The notes beneath the pieces are model-generated. The model saw nothing but the letters and a program-made list of their open reading frames with translations, had not been told where the DNA came from and did not search any database. From JACPHB01 sp964495505 (GTDB lineage Bacteria > Patescibacteriota > Minisyncoccia > UBA10092): a DNA stretch of 9,628 bases. Positions 5,023-9,628 of the stretch are shown one piece after another; position 1 is the stretch's first letter, and each line of letters begins with the position of its first letter. The position numbers and the translations under genes were made by a program. The DNA is taken from assembly GCA_964495505.1 (NCBI GenBank), contig CAZBVM010000021.1:1-9628 (forward strand), in the 5' to 3' direction.

Positions 5023-7131
5023 ATGGACCATAATCACGAAAAAATAATTTACACTTGTCCGATGCATCCGGAGATCCAGCAAGATAAGCCGGGGATTTGT
5101 CCTGAGTGCGGAATGAATCTGATAAAATCTCAAAGACCGGAACATGCGGGACATAAAGAATACGAGAAGCATGCTGGACACAGCACCCGGATGTTTCTTA
5201 AAAAATTCTGGATTTCTTTGATTTTAACCGTTCCCGTAATTATTTATTCCGATATTTTTGAAATTATTTCCGGTTTCAAAGCCCCGGCATTTTCCGGTTC
5301 GCAGTATCTGACTTTGATTTTAGGTTCAGTAGTTTTTTTCTATGGCGGCTGGGTCTTTATTATCGGTGCTTATCGAGAACTTAAAGCGCGTCTTCCCGGA
5401 ATGATGACACTGATAGCGCTTGCCATTTCGGCTGCTTACGTTTACAGCGTTTATGCGGCGGTATTGGGTCGCGGCCATGATTTGTTTTGGGAACTCACCA
5501 CTCTTATAATGGTAATGCTTCTTGGCCATTACATAGAAATGAGGGCTGTCGGCACGGCGCAGGGAGCGCTCAAAGAACTTTCAAAACTTTTGCCTGATAC
5601 GGCGGAAGTTTTACGCGATGGAGAAATCGTAATCGTGCCAATTTCAGAAATTAAAGTGAGCGATCTTATTTTTGTTCGCCCCGGAGGGAAAATTCCCATT
5701 GATGGCATTGTAACTGAAGGGAAGTCGGAAACAAATGAATCTATGATTACCGGAGAATCAAAACCCGTCGCCAAAATCGAAGGAAGTAGTGTTATTGCCG
5801 GCACTATCAATGGCGACGGTGCGCTTAAAATAAAAGTTTCTCAAATCGGAGAACGCACATTTCTTGCCGGGGTGATGCGGCTCGTAGCGCAAGCGCAAGC
5901 TTCCAAATCCCGCTTGCAAATTTTATCGGATAGAGCTGCGTTTTATCTTACGATTATCGCCGTATCAGCCGGCATCATCACTTTTGCCGCTTGGGTTTTG
6001 GCGCAAGCCGGATTTTCTTTTGCGATTGAACGGCTGGTGGCGGTTTTAGTTATCGCCTGTCCCCACGCTCTGGGACTGGCAGTTCCATTGGTTGCCGCTA
6101 TTTCAACAACACTTGCGGCAAGAAACGGACTTTTGGTTCGTCAGCGCCTCGCGCTTGAAGCGGCAAAAAAAATAGATATTGTACTTTTTGATAAAACCGG
6201 CACGCTCACCAAAGGGGAATTCGGTTTAATGCGCGTTGTTTCCGCTGATGGATACAATGAGAATCAAGTTTTACAATTTGCCGCCTCGGTTGACGCCTAT
6301 TCGGAACATCCGGTTTCAAAATCAATGGTTAAGGCGGCTAAAGAAAAAAATCTTAAACTTTTTGATATTAAAAATTTTGAGAGATTGCCGGGCTTTGGCG
6401 TTAAAGGCACGGTAAATGGCGAAGAAATACTTGTCGGCAATTTTTCAATACTTGTTAAATTAAATCTAAAATTGCCGGCAAAACTTGAAACGGCGATGGA
6501 AGAGGAAAACAAAAATGGTAGAACGGTTATTTTTGCAATTAAAGACAGCGAAATTATAGGTATTTTTTCTCATGCCGATTTGATAAGAAGTGAATCTAAG
6601 GAAGCGGTAAATGTTCTCAAGAAAATGGGAGTTAAGACAGCGATGATTACCGGAGATTCTGAAGATGTGGCAACGCAAGTTGCCGGAGAGCTTCAAATTG
6701 ATGAATATTTTTCCAGAGTTTTGCCCGGCGACAAGGCCAAAAAGGTAAAAATCCTTCAGGATAAAGGTTTGAAAGTTGCCATGGTTGGCGACGGCATCAA
6801 CGACGCGCCGGCTTTAACTCAAGCCAATCTTGGTATTGCCATTGGTGCCGGAACCAATGTCGCCATTGAATCGGCGGGAATAATTTTGGTAAAAAACGAC
6901 CCGCGCGATATCGTAAAGATTATCAAATTGTCACGGCTGACTTACAAAAAAATGATTCAAAATCTTTTCTGGGCGACGGGATATAATATTGTTGCCTTGC
7001 CGCTTGCCGCCGGAGTTTTATATTCCTACGGCATTGTTTTTCAGCCGGCTTTAGCGGCAGTATTTATGTCTTTATCCACGGTTATTGTCGCGGTTAACGC
7101 ATTATTTTTTAAAAACGCCGATTTGGGTTAA
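5023..7131 (+). CDS. copB: CopB-like (P1B-3, CPH-type) copper-transporting P-type ATPase
   Basis: A 702-residue heavy-metal P-type ATPase, counted from ATG 5023. The N-terminus carries a heavy-metal-binding domain 'YTCPMHPEI...CPECGM' (C12, H15, C26, C29) followed by a His-rich linker (HAGH repeats, about 41-53). Catalytic features are TGES in the actuator (243-246), CPH in the ion-channel helix (346-348), DKTGTLT with phosphorylated D390, HP (429-430) in the nucleotide domain, and GDGINDAP (589-596). The last two helices match the P1B-3 signature exactly, N-x5-GYN-x4-P and P-x6-MSxST-x5-N, which with CPH marks the CopB branch (Cu export, oxidation state debated; some transport Ag) rather than the CPC-type CopA. 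Extending to TTG 4996 would overlap the preceding gene and add nine unconserved residues. Confidence 0.93.
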   Translation: MDHNHEKIIYTCPMHPEIQQDKPGICPECGMNLIKSQRPEHAGHKEYEKHAGHSTRMFLKKFWISLILTVPVIIYSDIFEIISGFKAPAFSGSQYLTLILGSVVFFYGGWVFIIGAYRELKARLPGMMTLIALAISAAYVYSVYAAVLGRGHDLFWELTTLIMVMLLGHYIEMRAVGTAQGALKELSKLLPDTAEVLRDGEIVIVPISEIKVSDLIFVRPGGKIPIDGIVTEGKSETNESMITGESKPVAKIEGSSVIAGTINGDGALKIKVSQIGERTFLAGVMRLVAQAQASKSRLQILSDRAAFYLTIIAVSAGIITFAAWVLAQAGFSFAIERLVAVLVIACPHALGLAVPLVAAISTTLAARNGLLVRQRLALEAAKKIDIVLFDKTGTLTKGEFGLMRVVSADGYNENQVLQFAASVDAYSEHPVSKSMVKAAKEKNLKLFDIKNFERLPGFGVKGTVNGEEILVGNFSILVKLNLKLPAKLETAMEEENKNGRTVIFAIKDSEIIGIFSHADLIRSESKEAVNVLKKMGVKTAMITGDSEDVATQVAGELQIDEYFSRVLPGDKAKKVKILQDKGLKVAMVGDGINDAPALTQANLGIAIGAGTNVAIESAGIILVKNDPRDIVKIIKLSRLTYKKMIQNLFWATGYNIVALPLAAGVLYSYGIVFQPALAAVFMSLSTVIVAVNALFFKNADLG

Positions 7132-7139
7132 AATATAAT
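7129..7139 (+). promoter_or_regulatory. Possible overlapping -10 boxes before the second DoxX-like gene
   Basis: TAAAAT (7129-7134) lies eight bases before the ATG at 7143 and a full TATAAT (7134-7139) three bases before it. The first would give a near-leaderless start. The second would place the start of transcription inside the gene. They overlap the stop of the ATPase gene and no -35 is evident, so they could be chance in AT-rich DNA. Confidence 0.3.
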
Positions 7140-7142
7140 TGT

Positions 7143-7523
7143 ATGAATTCTAAAATTACAGAATGGGTTTTGCGCGTTGCCGTTGCCGGCGAATTTATCG
7201 GCCATGGCGCGTTCGCATTGCAAGGTAAAAAAGATTGGATAAATTGGTTTTCCGTCTTTGGCGTTTCCGACGCCGGCACGGCAACCTCTCTTTTATTTTT
7301 AGTCGGTCTTATGGATATTGCTTTGGCAATTCTGATTTTGATTAAACCCGTCCGTATCGCGCTTCTATGGATGGTATTTTGGGGTTTCTGGACGGCGCTT
7401 ATCCGGCCGATTGTCGGGCTTCCCGTCTGGGATTTTGTTGAAAGATGGGCAAACTGGGGCGCGCCTCTGGCATTGCTTTTGCTAATCGGCTGGCCAAAAA
7501 CTCTTAAAGAGTGGTTTCGTTGA
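7143..7523 (+). CDS. DoxX-like membrane protein, last gene of the copper island
   Basis: A 126-residue protein with four hydrophobic segments, about 6-27, 47-68, 71-90 and 103-117. R11, E17 and 'GHG' (20-22) in the first helix, the 'FSVFGVS' loop (36-42) and 'VGLMDIALAILILIKP' (54-69) resemble the DoxX/DoxX-like group. It is clearly divergent from the copy at 39 and is rich in Trp (seven or more). The ATG is 11 bases after the ATPase stop, so co-transcription is likely. A terminator at 7592 ends the unit. Function is unknown, and its place beside the copper ATPase suggests but does not show a link to metal or redox stress. The family call is moderate, and an unrelated four-helix membrane protein is possible. 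Confidence 0.72.
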   Translation: MNSKITEWVLRVAVAGEFIGHGAFALQGKKDWINWFSVFGVSDAGTATSLLFLVGLMDIALAILILIKPVRIALLWMVFWGFWTALIRPIVGLPVWDFVERWANWGAPLALLLLIGWPKTLKEWFR

Positions 7524-7591
7524 AGAATTGTATAAGATTTCTCCGACATTTAAGCGATTAGCCAACGATCAGGACGTAGTTATTTAATTTT

Positions 7592-7631
7592 GAAAATTTT
7601 TACCCCCGCGTAGCGGGGGATTTTCTTTTTA
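7592..7631 (+). terminator. Terminator closing the copper island
   Basis: CCCCCGC (7603-7609) pairs perfectly with GCGGGGG (7613-7619) around a GTA loop. Outer GAAAAT (7592-7597) can pair with ATTTTC (7620-7625). A T-rich tail follows (7621-7630). This GC-only stem in AT-rich DNA is a clear rho-independent terminator. Confidence 0.88.
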
Positions 7632-7642
7632 TTATCAATCGT

Positions 7643-7820
7643 TATCATAAGAATCCTATAACTGGCAGCGAGGTAAAAGCGAAAATTTATTTTCATTTTT
7701 ACCGAGTGAACCAGTTATATCGAGCGAAGCGAAGATATGGGGAAGTTATGATACAAACTATTGTTGACCTATTTTTTTCGTCGCACAGCGTACCTATAGG
7801 ATTCTTATGCGACGCTTTTT
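7643..7820 (+). ncRNA. Unassigned highly structured element ending in a terminator-like hairpin
   Basis: This lies in the 394-nt gene-free stretch 7524-7918. (1) TATCATAA (7643-7650) pairs with TTATGATA (7746-7753). (2) TATAACTGG (7657-7665) pairs with CCAGTTATA (7711-7719), enclosing GGTAAAA (7672-7678) with TTTTACC (7697-7703), then GAAAA (7681-7685) with TTTTC (7690-7694), loop TTTA. (3) A GCGAAGC mini-hairpin (7724-7730) sits inside ATATC (7717-7721) / GATAT (7734-7738). (4) CGTCGCA (7779-7785) pairs with TGCGACG (7808-7814), followed by five Ts (7816-7820), like a terminator. (5) CATAAGAATCCTATA (7646-7660) is the exact reverse complement of 7795-7809, which lies mostly in the loop of (4), so (5) competes with (1), (2) and (4). 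It matches no RNA family I recognise. It could be a small RNA, an attenuator, or a short inverted-repeat mobile element. Confidence 0.5.
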
Positions 7821-7892
7821 GTTTATTATACAAACTTAAGATTTGACTTTAAATAAATAATAGTGTTATCAATAGACATTGATTAGTTCGTT

Positions 7893-7912
7893 TATAATTC
7901 TAAACGAAAGGA
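7893..7912 (+). promoter_or_regulatory. -10 box and ribosome binding site of the Nudix gene
   Basis: TATAAT (7893-7898) is followed by GAAAGGA (7906-7912), a good Shine-Dalgarno, six bases before the ATG at 7919. The short leader with a real ribosome binding site contrasts with the leaderless starts elsewhere in the window. The -35 is unclear. Confidence 0.6.
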
Positions 7913-7918
7913 AAAACG

Positions 7919-8473
7919 ATGGGTATTATAAAAGTGGGGATAAAAAGAAAGATTTTTGATGGCAGATATTTAAAAGTATGGGAGACCGAATTTTACGATA
8001 AAACAGGAAAAAAACAAATTTGGGAATGGCTGGAAAAAAAGGGCGTAGTTTTTATTTTTCCTATTACAAATGATAGAAAAATTATTCTAATTAAAAATTT
8101 CAGAATCCCGCTAGAAAGATATGTTATCGAAATGCCCGCCGGACTTAAAGATAGGATTGGTGAAAGCGACATTGATTTAGCAACAAGGGAGCTTTTGGAA
8201 GAGACGGGATACTCTGCTAAAACACTTATCCCAGTAAATCCTTGGCCGTATCGCTCCGGCAGCTCAGACGTCATTTTACAGGGATTCATTGCCCTTGACC
8301 TTTTAAAGGTAAAAGAAGAAGTTGGTGATGAAACAGAAGATATCAGTGTAGTTGAGGTGGGGGTAGACGAACTTTTTAATTTTTATTTTAATTTGCCGGA
8401 AAACGTCTTTTTTGATATAGGAATATTAGCAATGTATGGCATTGCCAACAATCTCGGCTTAATTAATAAATAA
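7919..8473 (+). CDS. Nudix hydrolase, ADP-ribose pyrophosphatase-like
   Basis: A 184-residue protein. The Nudix box lies at 75-97: G75 ... E82-x7-R90-E91-x2-E94-E95-x-G97 ('GESDIDLATRELLEETG'). The catalytic and Mg-binding Glu residues are intact. G75 to E82 has six intervening residues instead of the canonical five, a one-residue insertion in the loop ('GLKDRIGE'). The preceding 'PLERYVIEMPAG' (64-75) and the later 'PYRSGSSDVILQGFIAL' (110-126) resemble the ADP-ribose pyrophosphatase branch, which hydrolyses ADP-ribose or related nucleoside diphosphate sugars to AMP and a sugar phosphate. The substrate remains a guess. It has its own promoter and Shine-Dalgarno, stands alone between a structured element and a terminator, and looks monocistronic. 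Confidence 0.87.
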   Translation: MGIIKVGIKRKIFDGRYLKVWETEFYDKTGKKQIWEWLEKKGVVFIFPITNDRKIILIKNFRIPLERYVIEMPAGLKDRIGESDIDLATRELLEETGYSAKTLIPVNPWPYRSGSSDVILQGFIALDLLKVKEEVGDETEDISVVEVGVDELFNFYFNLPENVFFDIGILAMYGIANNLGLINK

Positions 8474-8492
8474 TTGATACGTTGATATATTA

Positions 8493-8519
8493 AGACTCGC
8501 TGCTTTGGCGGGTCTTTTT
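8493..8519 (+). terminator. Rho-independent terminator after the Nudix gene
   Basis: AGACTCGC (8493-8500) pairs with GCGGGTCT (8508-8515, one T-G wobble) around TGCTTTG, followed by a T-run to 8519. Confidence 0.85.
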
Positions 8520-8549
8520 GAAGACACGTGGCTTAATATAAATTTTTTA

Positions 8550-8558
8550 TGTTATTAT
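8550..8558 (+). promoter_or_regulatory. Extended -10 promoter giving a leaderless nusB transcript
   Basis: TG-T-TATTAT (8550-8558) is an extended -10. The ATG at 8566 follows after seven bases, which places the expected start of transcription at or next to the start codon. No Shine-Dalgarno and no clear -35. Confidence 0.5.
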
Positions 8559-8565
8559 ATTAATA

Positions 8566-9099
8566 ATGGCCAATCGACACCTTTCACGTTCAATCGCGAT
8601 GCAGACGCTCTACGAGTGGGATTTTAATAGTTCAACTTCACCCACCACAAGCATCACTAATAATAAAAAAATAGAAGAGATTTTAGAGCGAAATATTAAT
8701 GAGTTCGCGCCGGGGCTTGAGGATGATAAATTTGCCAGGGATTTAATAAAGGGCGTCCTGGAAAATCGGAAAAAAATTGACGAAATTATCACCAAAACGG
8801 CGCCGGAATGGCCTCTTGAACAAGTAAGCTTGATTGACAGAAACGTTCTGCGGCTTGGCATTTACGAGCTTTTGTTCGGCAAACGCGAGGAAGTGCCGCC
8901 GAAAGTGGCGATTAATGAGGCGATAGAGCTTGCCAAAAGTTTCGGTGGCGAGACCTCCGGCAAATTTGTGAACGGCGTTTTGGGAACAATTTACCGTGCC
9001 ATCGGCGAACCGGGAAAAAACGAAGGTGGCCCTAGGAGAGGAAAGGAAGTAAAATCCGAAGCACAAAATCCGAAATTCGAAACAAATTCTAATGACTAA
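8566..9099 (+). CDS. nusB: Transcription antitermination factor NusB with element-encoded C-terminal tail
   Basis: A 177-residue protein. NusB binds boxA RNA with S10 (NusE) and supports antitermination and folding of rRNA transcripts. The family start 'HLSRSIAMQTLYEWDF' (5-20), the middle 'DKFARDLIKGVLEN' (54-67) and 'LIDRNVLRLGIYELLF' (89-104), and the C-terminal signature 'PPKVAINEAIELAKSFGGETSGKFVNGVLG' split around 111-140 are all present. A normal NusB ends near residue 147 ('TIYRAIG'). Here about 30 further polar residues follow, 'EPGKNEGGPRRGKEV' and then 'KSEAQNPKFETNSND'. The last part is encoded by the left arm of an inverted repeat (9052-9085) and looks acquired. The stop overlaps the next ATG by 8 nt. 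It is followed by the four-helix-bundle gene and rnc. Confidence 0.93.
   Translation: MANRHLSRSIAMQTLYEWDFNSSTSPTTSITNNKKIEEILERNINEFAPGLEDDKFARDLIKGVLENRKKIDEIITKTAPEWPLEQVSLIDRNVLRLGIYELLFGKREEVPPKVAINEAIELAKSFGGETSGKFVNGVLGTIYRAIGEPGKNEGGPRRGKEVKSEAQNPKFETNSND
9052..9085 (+). repeat. Left arm of inverted repeat flanking the four-helix-bundle gene
   Basis: CGAAGCAC (9057-9064) and GAAATTCGAAACAA (9072-9085) are exact reverse complements of 9506-9513 and 9492-9505. They are separated on this side by a 7-nt insertion (9065-9071). AAAT before CGAAGCAC also matches the partner with one mismatch. The arm is translated as the end of NusB. Confidence 0.8.
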
Positions 9100-9457
9100 A
9101 ATTTCAAATCCAAAACAATACAATTTAGAGGAACGTACTTTCGAATTCGCCAAACAAGTAAGAATATTTGTTAAAAAAATTCTCAAAAATATAGGCAACA
9201 TAGAAGATGGAAAACAACTTGTAAGAGCGTCTGGCTCAGTCGGTGCTAATTATATTGAAGCAAATGAGTCATTAAGTAAGAAAGATTTTGTTATGAGGAT
9301 TAAAATTTCTCGCAAAGAAGCGAAAGAAAGTAAATATTGGTTATTACTTATAGATATTGGTAGCAACGGAGAATTAGAAAAAGAGCGCCAAATACTTGCT
9401 AGGGAGGCCACGGAGTTAGTGATGATTTTTAGTTCTATTATGAGAAAATCTATATGA
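9092..9457 (+). CDS. Four-helix-bundle protein (S23 / 23S rRNA intervening-sequence family)
   Basis: A 121-residue protein of the S23 ribosomal-intervening-sequence family (four helix bundle protein). The typical start 'YNLEERTFEFAKQVR' (10-24) forms helix 1. 'QLVRASGSVGANYIEANES' (42-60) is the most conserved block. 'SKKDFVMRIKISRKEAKESKYWL' (split about 62-84) is helix 3, and 100-117 forms helix 4. The length is normal. Proteins of this family were first found inside 23S rRNA intervening sequences, form pentamers in known structures, and may bind nucleic acid, but the biochemical role is unsettled. The ATG overlaps the nusB stop by 8 nt. Inverted-repeat arms flank the gene. It sits directly before rnc, the enzyme that removes intervening sequences from rRNA. 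Confidence 0.9.
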   Translation: MTKISNPKQYNLEERTFEFAKQVRIFVKKILKNIGNIEDGKQLVRASGSVGANYIEANESLSKKDFVMRIKISRKEAKESKYWLLLIDIGSNGELEKERQILAREATELVMIFSSIMRKSI

Positions 9458-9491
9458 GAAAGTTTTAAATTTTAGATTTATAATTTAATTA

Positions 9492-9518
9492 TTGTTTCGA
9501 ATTTCGTGCTTCGAATTT
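9492..9518 (+). repeat. Right arm of inverted repeat flanking the four-helix-bundle gene
   Basis: TTGTTTCGAATTTC (9492-9505) and GTGCTTCG (9506-9513) are exact reverse complements of two blocks in the left arm at 9052-9085. The arm ends 17 bases before the rnc start codon. It also contains the internal repeat TCGAATTTCG, present at 9497-9506 and again at 9511-9520. Confidence 0.8.
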
Positions 9519-9535
9519 CGAATTTTTATAACAAA

Positions 9536-9628
9536 ATGGATAAGAATTTTTCACAATTACAAAAACAACTCGGTGTTAAATTTAAGGATGTAAACTTAAT
9601 AAAGCAGGCCTTTGTTCATCGTTCGTAT
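9536..9628 (+). CDS. rnc: Ribonuclease III, N-terminal 31 codons (runs off the window)
   Basis: The frame starting at ATG 9536 stays open to the window end and reads MDKNFSQLQKQLGVKF, then KDVNLIKQAFVHRSY. This is the classic N-terminus of RNase III, with 'LxxAFxHRSY' in the first helix of the endonuclease domain. The enzyme cleaves double-stranded RNA, including the 23S and 16S precursor stems. The catalytic 'ERLEFLGD' signature would lie beyond the window. The start lies 17 bases after the right arm of the inverted repeat, without a Shine-Dalgarno. TATAAC at 9527-9532 is a weak -10 candidate. It is probably co-transcribed with nusB. In other bacteria rnc mRNA is cleaved by its own product in the 5' region, which makes the upstream inverted repeat notable. 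Confidence 0.87.
   Translation, partial: MDKNFSQLQKQLGVKFKDVNLIKQAFVHRSY

Larger units (their letters stand above)
9052..9518 (+). mobile_element. Putative intervening-sequence-like cassette between nusB and rnc
   Basis: An approximately 470-nt unit made of two inverted-repeat arms around a four-helix-bundle gene. The architecture recalls 23S rRNA intervening sequences, which also encode such proteins and are excised by RNase III from a stem formed by their ends. Here it occupies an mRNA junction instead of 23S rRNA. Signs of insertion are that the NusB C-terminus runs into the left arm and that rnc begins right after the right arm. No target duplication is evident, and mobility is inferred. 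Confidence 0.4.

Noticed and set aside
7486..7587. Open stretch in frame +1 across the end of the second DoxX-like gene, ending in a protein-like run (VEELYKISPTFKRLAND)
   Set aside because: It has no ATG or GTG start, only a TTG at 7528 that would give about 19 codons, and no ribosome binding site. A frameshifted C-terminus of the DoxX-like protein is conceivable but nothing else supports it.
7643..7820. Reading the structured element as a tRNA, 6S RNA or CRISPR
   Set aside because: There is no tRNA cloverleaf or T-loop GTTCRAxxC, no spaced direct repeats, and no 6S-like bulged single hairpin that I can match. The family is left unassigned.
8743..9201. A 152-codon minus-strand frame opposite nusB and the next gene
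   Set aside because: Both plus-strand genes have unmistakable family motifs. The minus frame reads as Phe/Arg-rich shadow sequence.

Overview
The window is AT-rich bacterial DNA with short, tightly packed genes, all on the + strand. The gene set suggests a Candidate Phyla Radiation bacterium, most likely Parcubacteria/Patescibacteria. The grounds are a YCGK-type small cupin, a DUF378 protein ending in CxxC, a four-helix-bundle (23S intervening-sequence type) gene between nusB and rnc, and many start codons sitting directly behind a -10 box with no Shine-Dalgarno. Lineage is inferred from style and gene families, not from a marker tree. TGA is used as a stop, so the code looks standard.

Layout. 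39-1282 carries a DoxX-like membrane protein, a cupin whose 5' end is interrupted by a 10-N assembly gap, a strong terminator, a leader with two tandem hairpins and a DUF378 membrane protein that ends at a perfect 36-nt palindromic terminator. 1366-2752 is a probable operon of cell-envelope genes: a PAP2 lipid phosphatase, an M23 peptidase overlapping it by 8 nt, and a DUF167 protein. 2775-7523 is a probable copper/redox island: a small His/Cys membrane protein, a DUF1573 protein with CMC and Met/His motifs, a CcdA-like thiol transporter, a CxxC/CC membrane protein of unknown family, a CPH-type (P1B-3, CopB-like) copper P-type ATPase, and a second DoxX-like protein. 7524-7918 has no gene but holds a terminator and an unexplained, highly structured element (7643-7820) with nested and mutually exclusive pairings. 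7919-8473 is a Nudix hydrolase. 8566-9628 is nusB, a four-helix-bundle gene and the first 31 codons of rnc (RNase III).

How it works together (inference). CcdA would bring reducing power across the membrane to Cys-bearing extracytoplasmic partners (DUF1573, the CxxC protein), while the CopB-like ATPase expels copper, giving a compact copper-handling and thiol-redox module. The nusB/rnc end encodes rRNA transcription antitermination and rRNA processing. It appears to have been entered by an intervening-sequence-like cassette flanked by inverted repeats. One repeat now encodes the C-terminal tail of NusB, and the other lies immediately before rnc.

The most interesting signals are this cassette next to the RNase gene, the structured element upstream of the Nudix gene, and the recurring leaderless promoter architecture.
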